Source: Streptomyces changanensis
GTDB lineage: Bacteria; Actinomycetota; Actinomycetes; Streptomycetales; Streptomycetaceae
Direction of reading: 5' to 3'
Assembly (NCBI RefSeq): GCF_024600715.1
Contig: NZ_CP102332.1
Span: 806,001 to 870,000, forward strand
DNA length: 64,000 nucleotides
A model generated the notes under the pieces. It saw only the letters and a program-made list of their open reading frames with translations. It had not been told where the DNA came from and did not search any database. Every line of letters starts with the position of its first letter. The first letter of the stretch is position 1. Of this stretch, positions 17,354-25,077 are shown piece by piece. The translations under genes and the position numbers were made by a program.

Positions 17354-18385
17354 ATGTGGCCAGGACAGCAGCCGCCCGGGGGCGAGCAGAACCCGCAGGA
17401 CCCGAACACACCCCATCCCTATCAGCAGCCGGGATACCCACAGCCGAACCCGTACCAGCAGCCGGGGTACCAGCAGCAGGGGTACCCGCAGCACAACCCG
17501 TACCAGCAGCCCACCGTGCCGCAGTACGCGGTGCCCGGGCAGCCTCCGGGCCCGCCGGTGCCGTCGAACGACGACAAGAAGAAGACGACGCTCGTCGCGA
17601 TCGGTGCCGCCCTCGTGGTCCTGGCCGCCGCCGGCGTGACGGGGTACCTGGTCCTCGGCGGCGAGGAGAAGGAGCCCGCCGCCACGGCCGGTTCGTCGCC
17701 GTCCCAGAGCGCCTCGGCCCCCTCGGCCCCGGTGCAGCAGCCGGCGCAGTCGCCCTCCGGCAACCCGCGTGACGGCTCGTTGGCCCTCCAGCCGACCGTC
17801 CCGGGGTGGAAGGTCGTCCACAACCCCAAGCGCGGCACGCTCTTCGACATACCCGCCGACTGGGAGGTGCTCGGCTCGGGCGTCGCCACCGGCTTCGAGG
17901 ACGAGAAGGCGGGCGACGGCTCCCCCGTCGTCACCATGTCGGCGCCGGGCCGCTACAAGAGCGAGTGGTGCACCTTCGACGACGACAAGGACGGCTCCCC
18001 GGACAAGTGGAGCCTCGCCTCCGCGGGCACGAAGGGCGGCCAGGGCGCGAAGAACACCGCCGAGGCGGCGTACAACGAGGCGGGCAGCTGGGTCTGGGCG
18101 GGATACGCGCAGACCGAGCCCAAGGGCACCGTGAAGATCACCAAGGCGGTGCCCTACACCTCGAAGTCCGGCGTGAGCGGCCACGTCGCCACGGCGAAGG
18201 CCCTCGGCACCAAGCACGAGAACAAGTGCGACACGGACGGCAAGGCCATCGCGTTCTCCTTCAAGAACGCCAAGGGCGACTTCGTCTCCTGGGTCCTGTA
18301 CGGGAACACCGGCATTCCGGACGAGGTGCCGGAGGCCACGATCCAGAAGATCCTCAGCACGGTCCGGCTGGCCGAGGGCTCCTGA
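17354..18385 (+). CDS. Membrane-anchored extracytoplasmic protein with PxxY-rich cytoplasmic tail
   Basis: 343 codons. Residues 1-70 are Gln/Pro/Tyr-rich with repeated NPYQQPGY units. A single membrane helix follows KKKTTLVAIGAALVVLAAAG. The ~230-residue outer domain starts after a Ser/Ala/Pro linker, has two Cys (EWCTFDD, HENKCDTD) that could form a disulfide, and ends in FVSWVLYGNTGIPDEVPEAT. It resembles a class of secreted Streptomyces proteins of unknown role. TATGGT at 17340-17345 suggests a transcript starting at or near the ATG (leaderless). Confidence 0.85.
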   Translation: MWPGQQPPGGEQNPQDPNTPHPYQQPGYPQPNPYQQPGYQQQGYPQHNPYQQPTVPQYAVPGQPPGPPVPSNDDKKKTTLVAIGAALVVLAAAGVTGYLVLGGEEKEPAATAGSSPSQSASAPSAPVQQPAQSPSGNPRDGSLALQPTVPGWKVVHNPKRGTLFDIPADWEVLGSGVATGFEDEKAGDGSPVVTMSAPGRYKSEWCTFDDDKDGSPDKWSLASAGTKGGQGAKNTAEAAYNEAGSWVWAGYAQTEPKGTVKITKAVPYTSKSGVSGHVATAKALGTKHENKCDTDGKAIAFSFKNAKGDFVSWVLYGNTGIPDEVPEATIQKILSTVRLAEGS

Positions 18386-18467
18386 GCCCGGGCCCGCTCC
18401 CTCCCTCCGCGGATCTGACGGGTAATCCGTTTGGCGGCGCGGGGTTCCACCGGGGATAGTCCGGGAT

Positions 18468-19955
18468 GTGAGAACCCCCGCCGCCGCCCTCCGCCCGCGA
18501 CGACGCCGCCCGGAGTGGGCGGGACGCAACTACGTCCTGCTCACCGGCGCCGCGGTCATCACGTCCCTGGGCAGCCACGGCGCCCTGATCGCGGCGGCGT
18601 TCGCGGTGCTGGAGTCCGGCGGCGACACCGGCGACGTCGGTCTGGTCGCCGCCGCGCGCACCCTGCCGCTCGTCCTCTTCCTGTTGGTGGGCGGGGCGGT
18701 CGCCGACCGGCTGCCGCGCCACCGCGTGATGGTCGCCGCGAACAGCCTCAACTGCGTCTCGCAGGGGCTCTTCGCCGTCCTCGTGCTCACCGGCCGGGCG
18801 GACCTGTGGCACATGATGGTGCTGTCCGCCCTGGGCGGCACCGGCCAGGCGTTCTTCAACCCCGCCGCCGAGGGCATGCTGATGTCCAGCGTCAGCGGGG
18901 AGCAGGTGAGCCGGGCCTTCGCCCTCTTCCGCATGTCCATGAACGGCGCCGCGATCGGCGGAGCGGCGCTCGGCGGCGCCATGATCGCCGCGATCGGCCC
19001 CGGCTGGGTCCTCGCCGTCGACGCCGCGGCGTTCGCCGCCGCCGGTGCGCTGCGCGCCTTCCTGGACGTGTCGCACATACCCGAGCGGGCAGCCGGCGGC
19101 GGGCTGCTCGCCGATCTGCGCGAGGGCTGGAAGGAGGTCGCCGGCCGCCCCTGGCTGTGGGCGATCGTCGCCCAGTTCGCGATCGTGGTCGCCGTCATCG
19201 GCGCGGCGGAGTCCGTGTACGGGCCGCTCGTCGCCCGGGACTCGCTGGGCGGCGCGCGGCCCTGGGGCCTGGCGCTCGCCGCGTTCGGCGTGGGCACGCT
19301 CGCCGGCGCGGTGCTGATGATGCGTTGGAAGCCGCGCCGGATGCTGCTCGTCGGCACGTTGTGCGTGTTCCCGCTCGCGCTGCCCTCGGCGGCGCTCGCC
19401 GTGCCGCTGCCGGTCGCCGGCCTCGCGGCGGTGATGTTCGTGTCCGGGGTGACCGTCGAGGCCTTCGGCGTGGCCTGGATGACCGCGCTGCACCAGGAGA
19501 TCCCGGAGGACAAGCTGTCGCGGGTCTCCGCCTACGACTGGTTCGGCTCGACCGCGATGCTGCCGGTGTCGACCGCCCTGGCCGGGCCGGTCGCTGACAC
19601 GTTCGGCCGGTCGCGGGCCCTGTGGGGGTGCGCGGTGCTGATCGTGGTCGTGACGGCGCTGGTGCTGCTCGTCCCGGACGTGCGCAACCTGACGCGCCGC
19701 GACCCGGAAGCCGCGGGCCGCCCGGGGGTCCCTTCGCCGGGCCTGCCGGGCGCGGCGGCGGACAAGGCCGCCGGAGCGGTCGCCATGGCGGACGCCCCCG
19801 CCACCGGGACACCGACCGCGGGAGCCGCCACGGGCACCGGACCGGCCACCGTGGCGGACACCGCCGGCGGTTCGGGTACGCAAAGGCGGCCGGAGCCGGC
19901 TCGGCCCTCGACCACCGGGGCCGACACCGCCACCGGGCGGGCGCCGGGCGCCTGA
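18468..19955 (+). CDS. MFS transporter (EntS/MFS_3-like)
   Basis: 495 codons. Twelve hydrophobic segments can be followed, with VADRLPRHRVM (motif A between helices 2 and 3), GTGQAFFNPAAEGML in helix 4 and LDVSHIPERA in the central loop. This is the MFS_3 group that includes enterobactin exporter EntS and macrolide exporters. The last ~80 residues are a Thr/Ala/Gly-rich tail. GTG start at 18468 gives a standard N-terminus. The gene converges on a methyltransferase-fold gene with a 10-base gap. Confidence 0.9.
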   Translation: MRTPAAALRPRRRRPEWAGRNYVLLTGAAVITSLGSHGALIAAAFAVLESGGDTGDVGLVAAARTLPLVLFLLVGGAVADRLPRHRVMVAANSLNCVSQGLFAVLVLTGRADLWHMMVLSALGGTGQAFFNPAAEGMLMSSVSGEQVSRAFALFRMSMNGAAIGGAALGGAMIAAIGPGWVLAVDAAAFAAAGALRAFLDVSHIPERAAGGGLLADLREGWKEVAGRPWLWAIVAQFAIVVAVIGAAESVYGPLVARDSLGGARPWGLALAAFGVGTLAGAVLMMRWKPRRMLLVGTLCVFPLALPSAALAVPLPVAGLAAVMFVSGVTVEAFGVAWMTALHQEIPEDKLSRVSAYDWFGSTAMLPVSTALAGPVADTFGRSRALWGCAVLIVVVTALVLLVPDVRNLTRRDPEAAGRPGVPSPGLPGAAADKAAGAVAMADAPATGTPTAGAATGTGPATVADTAGGSGTQRRPEPARPSTTGADTATGRAPGA

Positions 19956-19965
19956 CCGTGTTCGG

Positions 19966-20811
19966 TCAGCCGATGCCGAAGGCTCCGCCCGGCGGCTCCG
20001 GCGACGCCACCGCGTCCGCGTCGCCCACCACCCGCGCGTCCCCCACCAGCCGGGCCAGCGCCTCGCCGTGCTCCACCCGCGCCGGGAAGGCGTCGGCGGC
20101 CGCCCGGCGGGTCAGCCGGGCCGTGTCGAGCGGCGCGTGCGAGGCCACCAGGACCGCGTTGCCGAACCGCCGCCCGCGCAGCACGGCCGGCTCGGCGACG
20201 AGCGCGAGCTCGCCGAAGAGGGCCGCGAACGTGGCGAGCTGGGAGCGCAGGAAGGCGAACGGCGCCCCGTCGGCGAGGTTCGCGACGTAGCAGCCGCCCG
20301 GCCGCAGCACCCGCTCGACCTCCCGCGCGTACTCGACGGAGGTCAGGTGCGCGGGGACGCGCGAGCCACCGAACACGTCGCCGACGACGATGTCCGCCGA
20401 GTCCGCGGGCGCCGCCGCGAGCCACTCCCGCGCGTCCGCTCCGTGCACGGTGATGCCGGCGCCCTCCGGGACGGGCAGGTGCTCCTCCACCAGCGCCAGC
20501 AGCCCCCGGTCCGCCTCGACGACGTCCTGCCGCGAGCCGGGCCGCGTCACCGCGACGTACCGGGGCAGGGTGAGGGCGCCTCCCCCCAGGTGCACGACGT
20601 CGAGGGGGGCGCCCTCGTGGGCCGCGGCGTCCACGACGTGGGCGAGCCGGCGAGCGTACTCGAACTCCAGATGCGTGGGGTCGTCGAGGTCGACGTACGA
20701 CTGGGGCGCGCCGTCGACGGTCAGCAGCCACGCCCGCTCCCGGTCGATGTCCGGCATCAGCTTGGCGGTGCCGCCGTCGACGGCGCGCAGGACGGGGAGG
20801 GGCTCGGTCAC
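19966..20811 (-). CDS. Spermidine synthase-like (SAM-binding Rossmann) protein
   Basis: 281 codons. VDGAPQSYVDLDDPTHLEFE is the spermidine-synthase-like entry; VVHLGGGALTLPRY is the nucleotide loop and GDVFGGSRVP replaces the catalytic D-A-F motif. Actinomycete homologues without the N-terminal membrane part are common; whether it makes polyamines is unproven. GTG at 20811 has GGGAGA eight bases upstream. It starts 28 bases after the EF-Tu stop, so the two genes may be co-transcribed. Confidence 0.85.
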   Translation of the reverse strand: MTEPLPVLRAVDGGTAKLMPDIDRERAWLLTVDGAPQSYVDLDDPTHLEFEYARRLAHVVDAAAHEGAPLDVVHLGGGALTLPRYVAVTRPGSRQDVVEADRGLLALVEEHLPVPEGAGITVHGADAREWLAAAPADSADIVVGDVFGGSRVPAHLTSVEYAREVERVLRPGGCYVANLADGAPFAFLRSQLATFAALFGELALVAEPAVLRGRRFGNAVLVASHAPLDTARLTRRAAADAFPARVEHGEALARLVGDARVVGDADAVASPEPPGGAFGIG

Positions 20812-20839
20812 CGTCCCATTCTCCCAGCCGCGCGCACCG

Positions 20840-22009
20840 CTACAGCAGTTCGCTCACGGTGCCCGCGCCGACCGTGCGGCCGCCCTCGCGGACGGCGAAG
20901 CCGAGCCCCGGCTCCAGCGGGACGTCCCGCCCGAGCTCGACGGTCATGGTGACCGTCTCGCCGGGGCGGGCGACGCCCGTACCGCCCAGGTCGACGTCGC
21001 CGACCACGTCGGCGGTGCGGATGTAGAACTGCGGCCGGTACCCGGTCGTGACGGGGGTGGTGCGGCCGCCCTCGCGGGCCGACAGGACGTACACCCGCGC
21101 GGTGAACCGCCGCCGCGGCACGACGCTGCCGGGCCGGGCCACGACGTGCCCGCGGCGGACGGCGTCACGCGGCACGCCGCGCAGGAGCAGCGCGACGTTG
21201 TCGCCCGCCTCCGCCCGGTCCATCGGCTTGCCGAAGGTCTCCACGCCGGTGACGACGGTCTCGGTGTCCGCGCCGAGCACCTCGACCCGGTCGCCGACGC
21301 GCACGGTGCCGCGCTCGACGGCGCCGGTGACGACCGTGCCCCGCCCGGTGATGGTGAGGACGTTCTCGATCGGCATGAGGAACGGCGCGTCCACGTACCG
21401 CTCGGGCGTCGGCACGTACGTGTCGACGGCGTCGAGGAGCGCCTCGATCGAGGCCGTCCACCGCGGGTCGCCCTGCAGGGCGCCGAGCCCGGAGACCCGG
21501 ACGACGGGGACGGAGTCGCCGCCGTACCCGTGGGCGGTGAGCAGTTCGCGCACCTCCAGCTCGACGAGGTCGGTGAGCTCGTCGTCGCCGGCGTCGGCCT
21601 TGTTGAGGGCGACGACGATGTGGTCGACGCCGACCTGGCGAGCGAGCAGGACGTGCTCGGCGGTCTGCGGCATGACGCCGTCGACCGCGGAGACCACGAG
21701 GACGGCACCGTCGAGTTGGGCCGCGCCGGTCACCATGTTCTTGACGTAGTCGGCGTGGCCGGGCATGTCGACGTGCGCGTAGTGGCGGGTGTCGGTCTCG
21801 TACTCGACGTGCGCCAGGTTGATGGTGATGCCGCGTCGGGCCTCCTCCGGCGCGCGGTCGATCCGGTCGAACGGGACGAAGGCGCCGGCCCCGCGCTCGC
21901 TGAGGACCTTGGTGATGGCGGCCGTGAGGGTGGTCTTCCCGTGGTCGACGTGGCCCATGGTGCCGATGTTGAGGTGCGGCTTGGTGCGCACGTACGCCGT
22001 CTTGGACAT
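20840..22009 (-). CDS. tuf3: Divergent elongation factor Tu paralogue
   Basis: 389 codons, slightly shorter than the usual ~397. It carries aminoacyl-tRNA to the ribosome. G1 GHVDHGKT (19-26), switch I RRGITIN (58-64), NKAD (136-139) and intact domains 2 and 3 are visible. Departures from main EF-Tu: DMPGH (81-85) instead of DCPGH and SGL (173-175) instead of SAL in G5. There are no rps/fus genes beside it, so this is the stand-alone second EF-Tu known in Streptomyces; in S. coelicolor tuf3 is reported as non-essential and positively stringent-controlled. It has a structured leader with an upstream ORF. Confidence 0.93.
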   Translation of the reverse strand: MSKTAYVRTKPHLNIGTMGHVDHGKTTLTAAITKVLSERGAGAFVPFDRIDRAPEEARRGITINLAHVEYETDTRHYAHVDMPGHADYVKNMVTGAAQLDGAVLVVSAVDGVMPQTAEHVLLARQVGVDHIVVALNKADAGDDELTDLVELEVRELLTAHGYGGDSVPVVRVSGLGALQGDPRWTASIEALLDAVDTYVPTPERYVDAPFLMPIENVLTITGRGTVVTGAVERGTVRVGDRVEVLGADTETVVTGVETFGKPMDRAEAGDNVALLLRGVPRDAVRRGHVVARPGSVVPRRRFTARVYVLSAREGGRTTPVTTGYRPQFYIRTADVVGDVDLGGTGVARPGETVTMTVELGRDVPLEPGLGFAVREGGRTVGAGTVSELL

Positions 22010-22046
22010 GACGGGGTGGTTCCTCTCCGGAACTCGAAGCGTGGTG

Positions 22047-22107
22047 GGACCCCTCGGCCTGACCGACCCTCCCCCTGCGGGGTCCGCCGGACGATCCGGG
22101 GAGGGTC
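22047..22107 (-). promoter_or_regulatory. Candidate attenuator: two mutually exclusive hairpins in the EF-Tu leader
   Basis: In minus-strand order: arm A 22107-22098 (GACCCTCCCC), arm B 22085-22079 (GGACCCC), arm A' 22074-22065 (GGGGAGGGTC), arm B' 22053-22047 (GGGGTCC). A pairs perfectly with A' (10 bp) and B with B' (7 bp), but the pairs interleave, so as simple hairpins they exclude each other (or form a pseudoknot). Arm A begins in the stop codon of the upstream ORF. The region is 38-98 bases before the EF-Tu start. Seen directly; function inferred. Confidence 0.55.
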
Positions 22108-22195
22108 AGCTTCGGGCGCCGTCCAGGACGATGGCGGCAGCCTTCGGCGCGTCCGCGACTGCGGACGGCGCTGCGAGGAAGGCGTACCGGAACAT
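22106..22195 (-). CDS. Candidate leader peptide (29 aa) upstream of EF-Tu
   Basis: ATG at 22195, stop TGA at 22106-22108. The peptide runs MFRYAFLAAPSAVADAPK, then AAAIVLDGARS. It lies 96 bases before the EF-Tu start and is the only start-stop frame of this kind in the leader. An AGGA lies about 10 bases upstream, a weak ribosome site. A GTCCGC-GACT-GCGGAC hairpin sits inside it (22151-22166). Codon third positions are mostly G/C, consistent with but not proof of translation. Its stop runs straight into hairpin arm A, the geometry of ribosome-mediated attenuation. Confidence 0.45.
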   Translation of the reverse strand: MFRYAFLAAPSAVADAPKAAAIVLDGARS

Positions 22196-22322
22196 GGCGA
22201 CGATCCTGCCCCGGCCGGACCGCCCGCGTCGACGGGTTTTCGGGTGGGGTGCCCCCGGTTCCCGCCGCGGGTGCGGTTCTCGGTCACGGCGATCACGGGG
22301 GGCCGTCGGTTACGCTCCCCGG

Positions 22323-23039
22323 ATGCTCCAGACCGCCGTCCGGCCCCCGGCCGGTCCCGCCCCGCGCCGTGCCCGCCTCCTGGTGTCGCCCGGTGCGCGC
22401 CTGGCCCTCCTGGTCTGCCTGCTCGCGGGCGGAGCGGCGGCCGTCGTCGCGTACGAGCCGCACCGGCTGCTGGCGGACGGCGGCTGGCCGCCGCAGCTGG
22501 GCGTCGCCGGCGCGGCGGTCCTCTTCGGGGTCGCGTACGGCCTGTGCACCGCCGCCTTCGTGCCGAGGCCCGTGTTGAACCTGGCGGCGGGGGCCCTGTT
22601 CGGTACGCAGGCCGGGCTGGCGGCGGCCGTCGGCGGGACCGTCCTGGGGGCCGGCATCGCGTTCGCGCTCGGCCGGGCGCTGGGCCGGGACGCGCTGCGC
22701 CCGTACCTGCGCGGCCGCTGGCTGGCGGCGGCGGACGGGCAGCTCAGTCGGCACGGCTTCCGCTCGACGCTGGCGATCCGGCTCTTCCCCGGCGTCCCCT
22801 TCGCCGCCGCCAACTACTGCGCGGCGATCTCCCGCATGGGTTACCTCCCCTTCCTCGCGGGCACGGGTCTGGGATGCGTACCGAACACTGCGGCCTATGT
22901 GGTCGCCGGGGCCCAGGCGGCGTCGCCGACGTCCCCCGCGTTCCTCGCCTCCGCCGGGTTCATCGTCGTGAGCGCGCTGGCCGGTGCGCTGGTCGCCTGG
23001 CGCAAGCGGCACCGGTTGCGCGCGGCACCCGCCTCCTGA
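22323..23039 (+). CDS. TVP38/TMEM64 family (VTT domain) membrane protein
   Basis: 238 codons. FVPRPVLNLAAGALFGTQAG and RLFPGVPFAAANYCAAISRM are VTT-domain signatures with the conserved Arg and Pro; about five membrane helices. Related to DedA proteins and probably a lipid scramblase or polyprenyl-phosphate transporter. ATG at 22323 begins the typical basic N-terminus. It diverges from the EF-Tu leader and precedes uppP, fitting a role in undecaprenyl-phosphate cycling (inference). Confidence 0.87.
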   Translation: MLQTAVRPPAGPAPRRARLLVSPGARLALLVCLLAGGAAAVVAYEPHRLLADGGWPPQLGVAGAAVLFGVAYGLCTAAFVPRPVLNLAAGALFGTQAGLAAAVGGTVLGAGIAFALGRALGRDALRPYLRGRWLAAADGQLSRHGFRSTLAIRLFPGVPFAAANYCAAISRMGYLPFLAGTGLGCVPNTAAYVVAGAQAASPTSPAFLASAGFIVVSALAGALVAWRKRHRLRAAPAS

Positions 23040-23143
23040 CGCCGCTCCGCGACACCGGATGATCACCGTCCGTTCCTCCTCAGGCGATACGCTGCACCGA
23101 CCCCAACGACCACACACGTACATTTCGGGACGGCCCTGGCCCC

Positions 23144-24016
23144 ATGAATTGGTTCGAATCGCTCATCCTCGGACTCGTCCAGGGGCTGACGGAGTTCCTC
23201 CCGATCTCCTCCAGCGCCCACCTGCGCCTCACCGCCGCCTTCGCCGGCTGGCACGACCCCGGCGCGGCCTTCACGGCGATCACGCAGATCGGCACGGAGG
23301 CGGCGGTGCTGATCTACTTCCGCGAGGACATCGGCCGCATCCTGTCCGCCTGGTTCCGCTCGCTGACGGACCGGACGATGCGCTCGGACCACGACGCGCG
23401 CATGGGCTGGCTGGTGATCGTCGGCTCGATCCCCATCGGCGTGCTCGGCGTGACCCTCAAGGAGCACATCGAGGGCCCCTTCCGCGACCTGCGGCTGATC
23501 GCCACCACCCTGATCGTCATGGGCATCGTGCTCGGCGTGGCCGACCGGCTGGCGGCGCGGGCGCAGGAGGGCGGCAGGCACCGGGCCTCGCCCGGCCCCA
23601 AGACGCTGCGGGACCTGGGCGTGAAGGACGGCCTGATCTTCGGAGTGTGCCAGGCGATGGCACTGATCCCCGGGGTCTCCCGGTCGGGCGCGACCATCAG
23701 CGGCGGCCTGCTGATGAACTACACCCGCGAGGCGGCCGCCCGGTACTCCTTCCTCCTCGCCATCCCCGCCGTCCTGGCGTCCGGTCTGTTCGAGCTGAAG
23801 GCCGTCGGCGAGGGTCACGTCGCCTGGGGACCGACCGTCTTCGCGACCGTGGTGGCCTTCGGCGTGGGCTACGCCGTCATCGCGTGGTTCATGAAGTTCA
23901 TCACCACGCGGAGCTTCATGCCGTTCGTGGTCTACCGGATAGTGCTGGGTCTGGCGCTGTTCGCGCTGATCTGGCTGGGTGTGCTGACCCCCGACGCGGG
24001 TCAGCCGTCGCACTGA
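23144..24016 (+). CDS. uppP: Undecaprenyl-diphosphatase UppP (BacA)
   Basis: 290 codons. It dephosphorylates undecaprenyl diphosphate to recycle the cell-wall lipid carrier. Both catalytic motifs are intact: [11 protein letters not shown] at 16-26 and [10 protein letters not shown] near 176, with eight membrane segments expected. Overproduction of this family gives bacitracin resistance. ATG at 23144. Downstream by 104 bases of the VTT-domain gene on the same strand. Confidence 0.96.
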   Translation: MNWFESLILGLVQGLTEFLPISSSAHLRLTAAFAGWHDPGAAFTAITQIGTEAAVLIYFREDIGRILSAWFRSLTDRTMRSDHDARMGWLVIVGSIPIGVLGVTLKEHIEGPFRDLRLIATTLIVMGIVLGVADRLAARAQEGGRHRASPGPKTLRDLGVKDGLIFGVCQAMALIPGVSRSGATISGGLLMNYTREAAARYSFLLAIPAVLASGLFELKAVGEGHVAWGPTVFATVVAFGVGYAVIAWFMKFITTRSFMPFVVYRIVLGLALFALIWLGVLTPDAGQPSH

Positions 24017-24089
24017 CCGCGGCGTGGGAATCGTCACGGTGCGTGGCGGGTCACAGCGGATCGTCCGAATGGCCCATTAGTCTGGCGGC

Positions 24090-24266
24090 ATGTCCAAGCC
24101 CGTGCCCGACCCCGCCCTGCCCGACGCCGATGCCCTGAACCGCGCCATCCGGGAACTCTGGGCGCGCGCGGACGGACCCCTGTCGGAGGACGAGCAGCGG
24201 ATCTACCAGGCACTGGTCCTGAAGTGGACCGCCGCCCAACAGGGTGACGTCGACGCTGTCGCCTGA
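24090..24266 (+). CDS. Small conserved protein (58 aa)
   Basis: Encodes MSKPVPDPALPDADALNRAI, then a predicted helix pair with LSEDEQRIYQALVLKWTAAQ. Acidic, soluble, third positions G/C-rich. A TCTGGCGGC precedes the ATG; no strong Shine-Dalgarno. It lies between uppP and a strong hairpin, and similar small proteins are found in Streptomyces. Function unknown. Confidence 0.7.
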   Translation: MSKPVPDPALPDADALNRAIRELWARADGPLSEDEQRIYQALVLKWTAAQQGDVDAVA

Positions 24267-24280
24267 CCGCGGACACCACC

Positions 24281-24316
24281 GGCCCGCGGTACCGCCGCAC
24301 TGCGGTACCGCGGGCC
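24281..24316. terminator. Strong hairpin terminator after the 58-aa gene
   Basis: A perfect 15-bp inverted repeat, GGCCCGCGGTACCGC (24281-24295) with GCGGTACCGCGGGCC (24302-24316), and a 6-base loop, 15 bases after the stop. No U-tract. Confidence 0.75.
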
Positions 24317-24329
24317 GTGAAGAGGAGGG

Positions 24330-24361
24330 GGGCCGCCGGTAGGGGGGGTGACCGGCGGCCC
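24330..24361. terminator. Second hairpin, tandem with the first
   Basis: GGGCCGCCGGT (24330-24340) pairs with ACCGGCGGCCC (24351-24361) over a 10-base G-rich loop. Probably a backup terminator for the uppP transcript. Confidence 0.6.
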
Positions 24362-24694
24362 GGGTCCCGGGGGTTCTCCGGCCCGGAATCCTTACCCATG
24401 AGGGTGCCGTGTGCCGGGCCGGCCGCGGGAGGGCGCACGGCGCGGAAGTGCGCGTACGCGGTTCACACGGGGTGTGAACCGCGCCGGCGCCCGCCTGCCT
24501 GACCGCCGCGCCTCCCCGGCCGGTGCACCACCCCCACCGGTGCCCGCCGCCCCGCGGCCCGTACCTCCGACCGGTGCGCGCCGCGCCGGTCCGCCGGCCC
24601 CGCGCCCTCGCGCCCCCGACCGGTGCGCGCCCCGCCGGTCCCGGTCCGCTCCCGGCCGGCTGCGATCAAGCCGGGTCCGGCGCATCCTGGGGCT
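24362..24694. other. Gene-free gap
   Basis: 333 bases between the terminator pair and the next small gene. Contains GTTCACACGGGGTGTGAAC (24460-24478), a near-perfect palindrome with 7-bp arms (GTTCACA/TGTGAAC) in otherwise GC-rich DNA, which could be a regulator site. The rest is C/G-rich without a supported gene. Confidence 0.5.
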
Positions 24695-24910
24695 GTGCCC
24701 CCACAGGCCCCGATCGTCGTGCACCGTCCGACCCCGAGCGGCGGGCGACGCGTCACCGTGCGCGGCCGGATCCTCGGTCTGGCGCACAACGACGCCGACC
24801 TGCTGGAGTTCCTACGGCGCGCGGGGCTGGACGAACCCGACGTCGACCTTGACGACCCGCGGATGGTGGAGTGGCGGGGCGGCCGCGCCCACCAGTGGGA
24901 GGCGGCCTGA
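24695..24910 (+). CDS. Small conserved protein (71 aa)
   Basis: GTG at 24695. The product begins VPPQAPIVVHRPTPSGGRRV and ends DPRMVEWRGGRAHQWEAA. A short helix DADLLEFLRRAGLDEPD lies in the middle. I recognise the GGRRVTVRG...LLEFLRRAGL...WRGG pattern as a conserved small Streptomyces protein of unknown function. An upstream ATG at 24623 is less likely because it adds only low-complexity residues. Confidence 0.7.
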   Translation: MPPQAPIVVHRPTPSGGRRVTVRGRILGLAHNDADLLEFLRRAGLDEPDVDLDDPRMVEWRGGRAHQWEAA

Positions 24911-25077
24911 CGGGGCCGCCCACTCCCTGCTCCTCCCCCGTCGGGTGCTCCGGCCCGGGCGCTCCGGGCTCGGGGCTCTCCTGTCGGGGGCGCGCCCTGC
25001 CCGGCGCTCTGGTCCCGGACTGATCTCCTCCGCCACACTGGAGTCCTGGTTCCCCACTCCGGGCGAGGAGGCGCGAG

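Noticed and set aside
7025..24016. Secondary-metabolite gene cluster
   Set aside because: MFS exporter, acyltransferase and monooxygenase-like genes are scattered among housekeeping genes with no core biosynthetic enzyme.
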